DNA from: Pogonophryne albipinna | Taxonomy: Eukaryota > Chordata > Actinopteri > Perciformes > Artedidraconidae | Length of the DNA stretch: 64,000 bases | Assembly: GCA_028583405.1 (NCBI GenBank) | Contig: CM053256.1 | Location: 18,315,534 to 18,379,533, forward strand | Direction: 5' to 3' | Shown: positions 25,427-38,115 of the stretch, piece after piece | Numbering within the stretch: the first letter of the stretch is position 1 | How the letters are laid out: every line of letters begins with the position of its first letter | The notes under the pieces: generated by a model | Databases searched by the model: none | Told to the model about the DNA's origin: nothing | What the model saw: only the letters and a program-made list of their open reading frames with translations | Program-made: the position numbers and the translations under genes

Positions 25427-26228
25427 TAGAGATGTCCCGATCCGATCACGTGATCGGGGATCGGAGCCGATCACGTGATTTTCAAAAGATCGGGAGAAAA
25501 AAAATCGGGGATCGGGATTTTAAAAAAAAAATTTTTAAATTTTTATTTATTTAATGTTACAAAACAAAAATGACCATGTTCACGTCTTAAAGTCATCCTG
25601 AGGCCTTAGTTTTGGTTTGAAATGACACAACATCATGTATGTGTTGCTTCTTTTGGGCTTGTTTTCAGACCTGGTTGCTTATTTCTCTCAAAGCTGGCAA
25701 CAGAGTGGGCGCGCAGTGTCTAGCAGTAAGCTAACGAGAGGCTACGTTCAGCTGGTGACTCGGGACTCGGGACAGAGAAAATGTCAGGAGTTTGGAAGTA
25801 TTATAAAATTGAAAGCGAAGGCAGTGTAACAGCCAGATGCAATGTTTGCAAGGCGGAGGTTCCGCGTGGTGGAAAGAACAGAGCTACGTTCAACACGACC
25901 AATCTAATACGCCACCTGAGAAACAAACACCAACAACAACAGGACGAGTACACAGCGGCCACTCAGGTAACAGCACTGAAACAACCGACACTTTCAGAGA
26001 CTTTTAAAAGGAAAGAGAAACTGCCCCAGAACAGTGAAAAGGCCCAAAAAATAACAGCCAAGATAGCTGAACTCATCGCGTTGGATGACCAGCCGTTATC
26101 GGTTACCTTTTTTTTCTCTTAATGCATTGCATAAAGATCGGATCGGGAAAAATCGGTATCGGCAGATTGTCAAAATCAAATGATCGGAATCGGATCGGGA
26201 GCAAAAAAATGTGATCGGGACATCCCTA
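25427..26228 (+). mobile_element. hAT element with partial transposase
   Basis: The ends are TAGAGATGTCCCGATC and GATCGGGACATCCCTA, inverted with one mismatch. Sub-terminal GATCGGG motifs recur. No 8-bp duplication is visible: the right flank is an (AAT)n run, which belongs to an abutting L2 tail, so the target copy may have been lost or slipped. Inside is a BED zinc-finger frame at 25781-26122. Confidence 0.85.
25781..26122 (+). pseudogene. hAT transposase N-terminus (BED finger)
   Basis: A frame of 113 residues starting M-S-G-V-W-K-Y-Y. The BED finger cysteines are in C-N-V-C and the histidines in L-I-R-H-L-R-N-K-H. A Gln/Thr-rich linker with Q-P-T-L-S-E-T-F-K-R follows, then I-A-E-L-I-A-L-D-D-Q-P-L-S-V, the usual entry to the hAT core. 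The core itself is missing; the frame runs into poly-T and stops. Confidence 0.88.
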
Positions 26229-26404
26229 ATAATAATAATAATAATAATACATTTAATTTCAAAGCACTTTTTCAGGTGCTCAAAGACGCTTTACAGTGGT
26301 GATAAAGCGAGGTAAAATAGAATAAAAAAATATTAAAACAGCGACACAACATAATTCACAAATTAAAAGCCAATCTGAAGAGGTGTGTTTTGGTCAGTGT
26401 TTTG
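26229..26404 (-). mobile_element. L2-type LINE 3' end
   Basis: (AAT)n followed by ACATTTAATTTCAAAGCAC and CTCAAAGACGCTTTACAGTGG, matching 15060-15180. The reverse strand carries the 3' part of a LINE. It abuts the hAT element on the left and a TTAA-MITE fragment on the right. Confidence 0.65.
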
Positions 26405-26531
26405 AAAGTACTTTACAGAGATGCTGTATGAGAAAACCAATGAGAATTTGGAATATTGAACAATGTATATATTCTAGTAGACCTCAACAATGGAATTATG
26501 ATCAGTAGAAATGGCCAAGACATGGGACCTT
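26405..26531 (+). mobile_element. TTAA-target MITE fragment (copy C)
   Basis: ACAGAGATGCTGTATGAG, TCTAGTAGACCTCAACAATG and CATGGGACCT reproduce the right third of copy A (20713-20831). The left part is replaced by LINE sequence, so this is a truncated copy. Confidence 0.8.
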
Positions 26532-26597
26532 TTAAATCTGACAACTTTTTCCTCATAATCATACTTACTAAGCAATTGAATGTTTCTGGATGCCCGC

Positions 26598-27236
26598 TAG
26601 GGCTGTGCAATTAATCGTATTTTAATCTCAATTGCAATTTTTCTTGCAACGATTACGAAAACAACGTAATCAAAATAAAACTATTATTTTGCTGCATTCC
26701 CTTTCGCAATGATGCTCTCAATTTGTCTTGCGTTATACATCCTGCCCGCGCGTGCGCTTTCGCCCCTCCCTAAAAGCCCTAGAGTCAAAAGTTGACTCTA
26801 GCGTACATTCAACTTTTACTAACCACTATTTCCGGTTTCCGGATAAGGGGTTACCAAAATAAGAGCACTGCGGGTAGCAGTATAATTAAACATTACAGGT
26901 TGTGAGTGACATTAGTTATCATATTTATATATGTTTAGTAGGTTGTGGAAGTGCCCTCCAAAATATTTGTTGATCTTTATTGGTATTTATTATTTTGTTA
27001 TTAGTTATTTAAATGTAGATATAAATATATAATTTATTATTGTATTGGTTTTTCAGTTGAATTATACCTAAAATTCAGGGTAATCAACTGTTAAAAACAT
27101 AGTGTTCGAATTTTTTTTTTAAAGTTCAATAAATGGATGTTTTCAAAGTCAATGAATAATCGTATTTAATAATCGTGATATCAATATTGGCCAAAATAAT
27201 CGTGATTATGATTTTTGCCATAATTGAGCAGCCCTA
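26598..27236 (+). mobile_element. non-autonomous hAT with 8-bp TSD
   Basis: The ends are TAGGGCTGTGCAATTAATCG and TAATTGAGCAGCCCTA. Exact 8-bp duplications ATGCCCGC lie at 26590-26597 and 27237-27244. The 639-bp interior has no coding frame. An internal inverted pair, GAGTCAAAAGTTGACTC, lies near 26770. Confidence 0.93.
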
Positions 27237-27244
27237 ATGCCCGC

Positions 27245-27885
27245 TATAAATAACTCTCACTATTTGGAATGTTTTCCTATTTAGGAAAGGACATATATAT
27301 ATGTATATATAGTTCAGACGCCTCACAGAAATGTATGAGGTTGGCAGTCACTGTCACTAGACGGCTGACAAGTAAACAGAGAGGTAAAGAGAGAGACAGG
27401 CAGACAGACGGAAATGCAATCCGAAACAGAGAGACAGGTTGACAGTTGAGACAGACAAACCAGACCAACAGGCAGGCAGACGGGTCAAAAAATCGAACTG
27501 ACTCCTAAGTTTACAACACATGTTTGGACGTGCAACTCAGAAGACACCTTTTATTTCAAGTTTGACCTACAAACCTGAGGTTAAAAGTTTAATATTTCCA
27601 TTTCCACTCTAGGTATTTTTATTGGACTTCTTGGAAAGGCTCACAGAATGGAACCTAATAACCTTTTATTAAATATAGGAGGAAGTTGTAGCCTAAATAT
27701 GTAGTGCCTCAATTAAAAACCATTTTGAAAGCTTTTTATGTTGTTACTTTTGCTTTGCCATCCCTTATCCCTTTATGGATAATTTGTTCTGTTTACAGTA
27801 CCCTCATGATATTTGTTGCAAACAGAGGCCTGCAGCCTGTAAAGTCCTCCTATAATCCATCTTTGGTCTGGTGAGACGGTCAGCC
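27245..27885 (+). other. grb10: grb10 intron 1 segment
   Basis: About 640 bp with a short TATATATG run (27294-27310) and GACAGACAGGCAGACAG-like simple sequence (27390-27485). No gene was seen. Confidence 0.6.
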
Positions 27886-27888
27886 AAT

Positions 27889-28465
27889 AGGCGCATTCAC
27901 ACCGCAGTACTTTTCCCACAAAGGTTCATGAAAACTTAGTTCATGAGAACTCTTTTGTCGCGTTCACACCAAAAAGAGCCGGTACTAAAATTAGTTCATG
28001 AGAACCTTTTCACCCCCTTTTCCGTCCCTGCTAGAGAGCAGGGACTTTCGTGGGAGAAAAAGGTTCCTATGTCTGATTGGCTGGGCGGATTGCAAACCAC
28101 GTAAAACTCCCAAAAAGTTTTGTGAAGCCGCCATTTTATTATCCTCACATTAGCATTATTAGCATTAGCCCAGCGCAGAAACGCAGAGAGAATAACTTAT
28201 GGCAACACAAAATAAAACATGGGAGCGGTGGAGATGAGGAGGTGTCGGCGTTCTGGCGATTTACTCGGAAGGCTTCATTAGAAGCTGCTGGGAGTCCCAG
28301 CATAAGAAGAAGAAGTGACGTCAGCGGCTTCATTTGCCTAATCCTCCCCCAGGGACTTATTCCGGTATGAACGCGATCTTTCATCGTTCATGAGAACTAA
28401 AGAGTTCTCATGAACTAAGTTCTCATGAACCTTTGTGGGAAAAGTACTGCGGTGTGAATGCGCCT
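27889..28465. mobile_element. MITE with ~67-bp inverted repeats (Harbinger-like)
   Basis: The left end AGGCGCATTCACACCGCAGT and the right end are inverted repeats over about 67 bp with a single mismatch. The flanks share AAT (27886-27888 and 28466-28468), which would fit the 3-bp duplication of PIF/Harbinger elements. GTTCATGAGAAC or its complement occurs five or more times in the sub-terminal parts. The interior has no transposase; the apparent frame at 28077-28370 has no known domain. Confidence 0.85.
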
Positions 28466-28468
28466 AAT

Positions 28469-30297
28469 GATACACCACAATTTTTCAGGGAAATGTTTCT
28501 ACGGTTTCAATTAGGCTTTACTTTAAATTGCCCAGGGTTCTGTTGATCCCAGGCCTCGCCTTTGGCTTCCCTGCAGGGCTTATCACCCTGGGATGTTAAA
28601 GCTGGACCCTTGAGATGTAAGCATATGTCAGCACATTAACCCCTAGACTGACTAAGCATGCTGGCCCACAAAAACAGCTGCTCCACTTCGTGATACACTT
28701 GTTGGCTATAGTTTCAGAACTCTATTTTTCTTCTCTCACGTAAGTTTAGCTTCACCTCCATAGTGACTCATCCTCTTTACGTTGTGACAACCATTAGAGC
28801 ATGTACCACTTAGAGGTCAAGGTGTGTCATTCTCATAACTGCAGTAATAGAGTTTCACCACAATTGTGACTTGGTGACATGGTCGCCTACTTTTTTTATC
28901 TTTACTTGTGTCATACAAGTTCACATGTGCACTCCCCTGTTACAGTTTAATGAAACTTTTTAGTAGAGAAAATCCCTAACTGTATAATTGTCTTAGTGTT
29001 TATGGCTTATTGGCTCAGCGGCGATGTCGTATAACATTGCATGTTCTAGCTCATTAAGTACAAATCTCATACACGTCACATTGGTGCGGGCTCTTTTCTA
29101 AAGCATAAGTGTTTGTTTGAATGATCTATTATTTTGCAGCGGAAAATAAAATGCCAATCCATCACTAGTTAACAATTGTGTAGTGCGTGTGTTTTGTAGA
29201 TACACATTATCAGATTTGAAAGTTGGAGGCAACGTTTTTCAAAAGGTTTCAATGTTTCTTTCAGATTTCTTATCTTATAGATACATATATTTCCAGGTAA
29301 TGATTTAAAACCTTTTTTAAATTGTATGAATTGCCCCCAGCTTCAATGTCTGTGACACCAGAGTAGAACACCATATGTGAAGAATATTTGCTGTAAAGTC
29401 TCAAGCAGGATAGTGCTGAAAAGGATTTATGATTCATGATGGGCATTCTTAAGGCTGTTGTGTTTGAAGCTGGTTTGAAGTCCACCAGCTAAACGTTTTT
29501 CCTCATGGAAGTTTGAGCAAAAATCACTTTAATTAATCCAGATGCAGTCACCTCACCGCTGGGTACAGCTGCCATACCCCCAAGTCCTCCTTTCTAGTCT
29601 TTCTAGTGCGGCGACACTGTCCTGATAATTGCACTGTCAAGGTCAGAGATGCTTAAGTTTCAGTACACTGTTGAAGTGGAAGAAATTGAATCAAAGGGCT
29701 CTCACAGAGGTCTAATCCTCACAATGGAATGGCTTTGATTGTGACCAGGAGCAATTAAGCATAGGTGCGCGTGTGTTTGGTCAATATATCAGTCACTGAG
29801 AGTCACTTTGGCACTTATGAACACTTTGAAACTTGCAAGGTATTTTAATTCTTTGTGTAATGCCTGAGATTTTCCTATGTTTTATCACGAACAGATAAAG
29901 AGAAATGTAAACCACTAATGTTGAAAGAACATATTTCTTTTATTTCAGTGGCATTAAATGTTTACAATGTAATCCTCCTGAATTGAGAGTAGCAATTTTG
30001 ATAAGGATTAATCCGCGAGGCGCGACCATTATGTTTAACTTCTAATGCAGGTCATTGAAGTCTGCTGTTGTCCTTTTTGCACAACCTCCTGACTCCTGAA
30101 TATAATAAACATGAAGTTCAGCCACATCTAGGCCGCCGGTGTGTGTGGCGCCTAATGAGGGGCTGCTCGGAGAGTTTAGGCGGATGTTAATTTGTTTTGT
30201 TTTTGTTGTAAACTGTGTGTCTGTAAATAATGTGTAAATGACGAGCTGTCCTTGCATGCCAGCCGGACAGGCCACACACATGGACTGACACAATAAG

Positions 30298-30365
<68 letters not shown>

Positions 30366-32122
30366 ACAGACACACAGACACACACACTTGTTTGAAGCAA
30401 GCCCTTTTAGTGGTCCCAGTAATCGTGGTGCCAAGTTCTTTGTTTAGAATGCATTCATGGTTTGATCATTAGTTGCAAGACACATTTTGGGCATTCAAAA
30501 AACGTCTACATTTTTATTTTTAATCTCATCAGCTGACAACATTTCAGGATAACAACTGCTGAATTGTTGGTCGGATAGTAGGCATGGTTTGAACATCTCT
30601 CATGTGCCCTTTTTCAATTTTGATAAATCACATTAAGCGTAACTCCGACATTAAAGTCAATGCTGTCATGTTTAGTTTGACTTAAAAGGATGGTTCATTG
30701 TATTGCCTGTTTATTTTCTCACATTCAATTATTCAGAAGGTTTTGCAGTTTAACAGTTTTTCCAGTGTACATTATGGTACTTTACTCTTCCGGGGGTAGG
30801 GTGGTCCAATCATTGTACACGGACAGACCGGTGAAAGACGGCAACACACACAACTCTGTAAAGCTTCTCAAAGGCCCTGAAAATCCTAAAAATAGTGCTT
30901 TTACACACTCACATAAAGGCTCACATGCAAAGCATATGTAAACGTCCATATACACACCAACATATTCCAACACAGTACATTTACGGAGGCACTAGCACAT
31001 GTGCAGGCAGAAATGCACACACATATACACACACTCTGAGGCCACACGGGCAGCCGCCACCACCACTAATGCAAACATGGGATAATATTAGCTGTCTATA
31101 AAATGGCTGGTCATATTTTTAAAACACCAACACAGGTTCATGAACTGCTGCATAAAAGACTATCATAGTTGCAAGCCCAAGCTGCTCGGCTTCAAATAAC
31201 CCTGGGATCTAACTTAAGACCTGGAGAGGTGCCTGCAGGGTATTTCTGGGTCCACATTTACAGGTGTTTATTCAGTGACAGCAGTGCCAAGAGGTTAATA
31301 GGATACCCACTTTAAGAAGTTCAAATAGACTAAAGTCCATGTTGTTGCATTTGGGGTTATTTGACCCAAGGAAGTCCGTGAGGGAGGCTTCATAGAGCAG
31401 AAGAACGCCTTTAAAGTCCCTTGAGGTGCCACTTCTATCGCAGCTATTTTAATTTACAAACGCCAAGCCATCAAAGTATGGTGAGATAAGCCGGTCGGGT
31501 CTGAGACTGTGGAATGATTAACAAAACATCAGAACTCTCATTGAGTTAAGCATCTCTTGTTCCATTATTCATAATAGAGCATTGCAGAAGATGCCAGACT
31601 TCTTCATATTTGCTCTAAAAATACTGTTGTAAAATGTAATCAAGCACATTAACTCAAGTACTGTTCTTGGATAACATTTTGAGGTACTGTCTGTGCTGCA
31701 ATGATGTTTAATCTCAATGAGACTTATGCTGGTAAAATAAAGGAAAACAAAGAAAAGAAAAAGGGTAGTGCAACTCCACTACGTGCACTTTACCCTAGAT
31801 TGGTGCAAATCTAGTGACCAAAAATGTTACTTTCTTTAGTCCCTTTACAAAATGTTTGGTCATGTTGCAAAGCATGTTTTTTCAGATGTCTGTTACAATC
31901 TGTTCCTTTTTTGGACAAAGGGATGTACAAGTATCAGTGTTGACGTTGATTTTGAATGAAAGTAATTTTTTTCTTTTTAGTCAAGTGCTCTGTGCTATAT
32001 TTGTCTCCACAGAACTTAAACAAAATGTTCCTCCCCTTCCTTCATCCTTTCTCAGTTGAACCTTCTCACTTTCCTGTGTAGTTTTATACTAACCTCCTTT
32101 GTCTGCTCTTCTTCCTCTCCAG
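28469..32122 (+). other. grb10: grb10 intron 1, distal part
   Basis: About 3.6 kb of intron. Apart from a CA microsatellite (30299-30387) and scattered CACA-rich text near 30930-31035, nothing was recognised. Confidence 0.6.
30299..30387. repeat. compound (CA)31/(CAGACA)n microsatellite
   Basis: CA repeats run 30299-30360, followed by GACACACAGACACACAGACA variants to 30387. Confidence 0.95.
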
Positions 32123-32200
32123 GTTCATCTTCTCTGTTCATCTTGTATTGAAACTGATCCAGCCAAGCAAATTGTACAAAAGAGCTGAGAAACACTAAAC
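32123..32200 (+). other. grb10: grb10 5' UTR part of first coding exon
   Basis: The acceptor CTTCCTCTCCAG precedes 78 nt of untranslated leader up to the ATG at 32201. In-frame stops lie upstream of the ATG, consistent with a 5' leader. Confidence 0.85.
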
Positions 32201-32251
32201 ATGGCTGTGGCCGGATGTCCGGATTATTTCCTGCATCATCCAAATTATCAG
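32201..32251 (+). CDS. grb10: grb10 first coding exon
   Basis: Seventeen codons, M-A-V-A-G-C-P-D-Y-F-L-H-H-P-N-Y-Q, ending in phase 0 at donor CAG|GTAAAT. This is nearly the N-terminus of mammalian GRB10, which begins MALAGCPDSFLHHP. GRB14 and GRB7 start quite differently, so the paralogue call is firm. Grb10 is a cytosolic adaptor that binds activated insulin and IGF-1 receptors through its BPS and SH2 domains and dampens their signalling. The start is fixed by this N-terminal match. Confidence 0.95.
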
Positions 32252-33654
32252 GTAAATGGAACCTTCCTATGTAGGAAGAATGTGTATGCTACTTTAACAG
32301 CTCAATTTGTAGAGATGAAATGTTGCCATTGTAGTCGAGACACCCTAGACTAAAGTTTGAAGCCAGGCGTTGATGTCAGTATCAAGTGTGAAGCCAGATT
32401 TAGATTAGAAATAGTGCCATTGTCTGCATAAATTGTATTGCATTGGATCGTGTCACTGCGTCGGATGTTGGACTTGTTTATCGCCAGGGCATGGCGAACA
32501 TAACTCATAAATTAGACTTCTTGGAATTTTTTAGTTGGATGAGTTTATGAAATTGGACCTCTATCCCTCTACAAACCAGACACTCTATTATTCAGCATGG
32601 GAAACTAATAATAAACCAGCCAAGAAGTACTCAAGGTTCTGTAGATTTGCTTCCAAGAATTCTAGGAAACGGTGAGGGTGGGTGTGAATCAGGTCACTGC
32701 GGTACTTTCCAACAGTCGGCCCTTGCCAAATCCTGCCTGTCCCGGTCTCTTTTGATGATGCTCTTAATAGTCTATTTGGATTACTTGTTAGAGAGAGGGA
32801 AATAAAAGAATGGCCTTTGGTTACAGTTTTTCCTTTTAGTCTAGTCAAGACTAAAGAGAGAGTTGGTGAATGGCAGTGATATGGTCATAACATTCCACCA
32901 CTGTGAACACATAGAGTTCACAAAGAGCTGCAGGGGGACGGGCTATAAAAGGGTGTTGGTCCAACAGAGGTACAAAAGCATCTTGTGGCTGACAAGCCCC
33001 CAGGTAACAGCTGCTCTCTTTTTCTATGGTCGGCCCATGTGCTTGTACCCATACACACAGAGACACATACACTAGGGTCTTTTGTACTCGAGGGTATTTA
33101 ATGTGTTATCACAAATGGAAATCATATTTCATGTTCCTTGAGTACGTTTTCAAAAGCTCTTATTATATTGGAATGGAAAATGAGCAATGAATACAAAACA
33201 TGCATAGAAAGGCCAACAGTTTTATATTTCTATCCTGGGTTTGTGTTGATTGACTGCAGCTGATTGAAAAAGCAAAGCAAATACAGGAACCCAACCTCAA
33301 CCAAATATAATGACAAGGCAATCATGATAATCAACAGCACTTGTTATGAACATTTGTTAGCTTCACAGTGATCGAGAGAGAAAGAGCAGGGCAAGGATGG
33401 GCTGAGCAAATCAATGCAGATTTACAATTGAAAAGGATGCTACACATTTTTATAAAGCAAATAAACAAATCAATCAATGTTTATCCTTGGGCCTGTCACA
33501 AATGAATTGACCATGGGACTATTGTCCAGGCATGTGAATTGGGAGTTGTGCTCATTTGTTATCTTAATTACAGAACTTTTGCGTTCATTAGGAAGATATG
33601 CTTCTACATGACCAAATGTTGGCTCATTGTCAGAAATAAGTCCTCTGTAAAAAA

Positions 33655-34459
33655 TGTAGTGGCGATAGTGCAAGGTGCAATCTATGTACTCAATTAGTTG
33701 CTTGTAAAGGGGGTAACACAAGCAACTTAATGAAGCATTTGCAAACGAGACACTCATTGAATCTAAAACGGTGCAGCGTATTTGACAGCCTAAACAATGT
33801 GGCTGCTAGCGATACTGCTAGTGCTAATACTAGTGATGTGTCAGTCGCGAACGAGCCGGCTCTTTTAAGTGAACGACGGGAGCCGGCTCGCACCCGCGAA
33901 CGAGACGTTTTTAAAAAAAAATTTTAAGTAATACAAGACAGAATGATGATGATGATGATGATGATCTCCGCGCTACAGCTGCTCCGTGCATGCATGCAGT
34001 GACATGTAATATTATATTATTATATTTTTGCCATCTTAGACTTTTTACCAATTTCTTCATATCACAGTTTTGCATGATGTCACTGTAGGACAATGTTTTA
34101 AGGATCTCTTGTCGAGCTAGGTTGTCAGTTTGAAATGTCTGGATGAAGATGTAACTGATTTACAAATGTTAAAAAAATGCCTCTTTTCATCCTCTGTCTG
34201 AGGGAAAACCCCAACAAGCATGATAGGGCGAGCCAGGCCTCTTTAAGTTATTATTTTTTTGTCTGCTTCTGAGAAGCTAATGTATAAGTTATACAGTTAT
34301 TTCTGCAAGAAAATTACAATAAAATGACTGTTTAATCTTCACATCTTGTATTCATGTCTATCATTTTGAGCACCAAATTATTGAAAAGTATCAATAAGAG
34401 TATCGAAAAATACCGATACCGATAAGCGGTATCGGTAATCCTAACGATACCCATCCCTA
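33655..34459 (+). mobile_element. hAT remnant with BED finger
   Basis: A frame around 33664-33927 reads C-N-L-C … G-G-N-T-S-N-L-M-K-H-L-Q-T-R-H, a BED zinc finger of the ZBED/hAT type. The frame then enters a different CpG-rich sequence (AGTCGCGAACGAGCCGGCTC and its inverted echo GGGAGCCGGCTCGC), which looks like an end of another hAT inserted there. The right boundary GGTATCGGTAATCC...ACCCATCCCTA is a typical hAT terminus. No left terminus was found, so limits on that side are approximate. Confidence 0.65.
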
Positions 34460-35755
34460 CACTGAATGATAGCTGTTAAAAGAACTAAACTTCCATAAAT
34501 ACATGCTATGCTGTATATACATGTAAAACAAATCTGGGCCCTCATGTATAGTAAAACTTGAGTCGATTAAACAGTAAAATGCTGTCTAAGCAGAGCTCAA
34601 GGAATCTCTGTTTACCTATAAAATAATTGTCATGGATAGTTGTATGCCCTCTAGTGTACTAGGCACACAATTCCATTTGTTTTGCTTAAGCTTTTGCAAT
34701 GTTTATATTTCACTGCTCTGTTTGTGGGTAATTTCAGTCTTGTGTAAATGTAGATTTGGTCTTGAGGCTTTGGTTATTGAGTTGACTTTGCAGCTTCTAC
34801 TCAGTCCGTCAACAGATTTAGTTTAATGTAATGCATTATGATACTATTAAATAATTTTTAGGCAAATGAATGTCTCAATTTCTTGCTGGCTGCAGTGGCT
34901 AGGCAGGATCACCAGATTAAGAATGATATATTCCACAGGGATGATTTGATACACACTGGTAGATGCTTCCATGTTTAATGTTTATTAATCTAGGGATGAG
35001 GGATGCTGTACTGGATATTTTTTTATTAAAAGAAAATATGATTATTTTTATCCGCCAATGTTATGTAAATAAATGTCAAAGCCCAGCTTGTCAGCAGCTC
35101 AGCTGTGCTGTGACAGCAGCTGAGTCCCACTGTATAAACAAACAGATAAACGAAGCACTAGAGCAGACATTAGTGTGACCTGATCCCATTCTGGTTAATT
35201 ATGTAAGAAGGGATTTCCACTTGCTGTCTAGTATTCATGAAGGTGTTACCAGGACTGTATACAGAAAGCACTATTACTGTCAGCAAAAAATGTCTGCTAG
35301 AAGGTTGAGTAAGATTTCCGAAAAGTTAGTTCTGGGTTAAGCGAACCATAATGAACATTTCATGCCATTTTTTAAATGTTCTTATGAATCCAGTCCACTC
35401 TCAGCTAGTCTTTCTTAGCTAAAAGGCTGTCAGTAAGCCCAAGTGCTGATCTACATTCAATAGCCGGTCATTACATTTAACCTCAGTCTGACCTCTTTTA
35501 AAGGCGTAGCTTGACATGCGTCTCAGTCTTTTCCTTTTAGTTTGAGCCCCGATCTCTGGACTTTTGTGTCTGTCCTGCTTTCTGTGACTTAACCTTGTCT
35601 CTGGCCCTCCACTGACCCCTTTTTAAAAGATAAACCCTCGACCCCTAATTTGAAGTTCCTTTCAACTTCATCAATATGAAAGGGCCCTTATATGCTACTT
35701 GTCAAAACTTGGCCTACCCTCAGTCCTATGTTGACCCCTCTCTAAGAACGTAAGC

Positions 35756-36026
<271 letters not shown>

Positions 36027-37180
36027 TAATAAGTGTATGAGAAAAAAAGTAAAAACAAGTATAAAAGATGAGCCCATCTGGGTTTTTCATTCAGTACACA
36101 ATAAAAGAAGAAATGTTGACTTTTTTCCCTCAGTCTTTGTTGTCTCAACATTATAAGCTTTAGTAAACCCTTAGCCAAACGCAAACGCAGAGTTAGCCAA
36201 TGGCATGGTTGAGAATTATGCTAAATGGTCGGTATTTATAGGATTAAACCCCCAAGTTAAAGTTTTGTCAATTGTCCATAGTGGCATCAAAGGCTGTCTG
36301 GGATTTGGGACTTTTGTCGGTAAGATCCACAAAAGAGATCAAGTTGTGCTTTAAAGATCCTTTAGTTCTTTAGTGCATGTGTGTTAACTCATTTACTCCC
36401 AGACATGCAAAATAGCTTCAAGACCGGTATATGGTCTGAAAGAATCCCTACGTTTTTGCTCAGTGGAGCTGAACCATGACCATCCTGTCCTGAACACACA
36501 CACACACACACACACACACAATCACAATCACACATACATACACACTAACAGCGTACCATCCCACCACCAAACAGTGTCCCAGTGCTGTTTGGGTGGCTGG
36601 GTAGGGATCAGTCACAGTCTGGTAGCTGGACCCCCACACAGTATGTGTTGATGATGGGGTTTGCTATTTAATGGGAATACATCGGGTGATGCGGTGGTTA
36701 TTTTACCTCCCTTTTTTTTATTCCAAAAGAAGGTTAGTCCCATTGCGCTCCAAAATATATTTTCCTACCCGGCCAAGACGTCTGGAATGCAAGACAATAC
36801 AAAGACGGAACAATGCAATGTAATGATTGGATGCGCGTGGGTTAGTTGGTATAGCAGAAGGGTTGGGGGGGGTGTTGGTGGACAGAACCATATGCTGACT
36901 TTGACTTTCCAGTTATATCCATTTTAGTGTGGACGTAGGCGACAGTGTATGCAGCAGAGAGAAACACTTATAACTTTTTCTTCACTGGCAAATCATGGAT
37001 TCTTTATTTTGTAGACTATTTTATTTGAAGAATTGAGTCACCAGAGTGGAATTCTACCTCAAGATTTACTCTCACAGTGAGTGAAATCCCTACAAAATGC
37101 TCATTAAGTCTTGTTTGTAAAGGTCATTTCCATGTTGTTACAGATGATTTAGAAAAAGTGTTTTAAATGAGCACTATAAC

Positions 37181-37814
37181 CAGGGGATACCTCTGTCTGA
37201 TTTCAAACTCTTCCATTAACAGAATAACAGAGTAAAACAGAGTAAGTTTGCAACTGTGTGTTTTACTCCACTTTGTTGTAAATAAAACTGCAGCAGCTTG
37301 ACCACAGAGCGTGAACGTTGTGATCAGCTGATTTTGCGCAGTTCTCCAGTGTGTGCGCGGGGCACAGAATGTGCACAGGGGAGTCTCCCACTGCAGCCAG
37401 TTGGCGGAGTTTTGGCACAATTCTGTTGTTCATACCGACGTTAACCCTGTCTGTGCACACGGCGACCAACTCTGTTGTCCGGTGATCTAAGCCTCTGCCT
37501 CCTGTAAAGCTTCACAGGTCCGTCGGTTATGTCCTGCGCGGCTCGGCCAGCACCCAGTTCAGTCAGTCACAGAAAGTCCGAAGATTTTTTGCAGGGAGCG
37601 AAACGGCAACGTAGCTGCTTAATGTCTTTGTTTTGTTTTTTACATGTCTCGTAGTTTACTCCATTGACTGTTGACAAGAAACACGTGTAGACGAAATATG
37701 TGTTTTGTTTAGATGTTTTGAGGTACGCAAAGGCGCGTAGTGACACAAGTGACGTTACGCAATTCAGATTTTTGTCGCGCATGCGTACCTGCGTACCAGT
37801 TATGTGCACCCCTG
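37181..37814 (-). mobile_element. hAT element with 8-bp TSD and transposase remnant
   Basis: The ends are CAGGGGATAC on the left and the complement of CAGGGGTGCACATAAC on the right. Identical octamers ACTATAAC flank it (37173-37180 and 37815-37822). The minus strand holds a remnant at 37263-37469 reading V-A-V-C-T-D … K-L-R-Q-L-A … H-I-L-C-P-A-H-T-L-E, which resembles the central T-D/C-x-A-H-x-L-x-L region of hAT-type transposases. It is too decayed to assign a subfamily. Confidence 0.85.
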
Positions 37815-38115
37815 ACTATAACGTTGTTTTTGTGGACACATTTGAGCTTGAAATTCTTTAAGCAGCCTGTAAGGGGGAACACATCCAACAAAATGTATCT
37901 AAAACCTTTGAAATTCAATTAAAAGTACCTGTGTTTTAGGTTGGTTTTATAGTTTACGATAGTCTGTGGGATTTTCTTACAGTGATTGGAAATATGATAT
38001 GATAATATGAGTAAGAAAGGTCAAACGAGGACATTGTCTTTAAATGGTATCTTAAACTGTGCTCTGATACACACCTGGCAGTGTTTTACACTGTTGGTGG
38101 GATGTAGTAGTGTTT

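Noticed and set aside
28077..28370. 97-residue frame in grb10 intron 1
   Set aside because: It lies wholly within a MITE with inverted ends and shows no domain.
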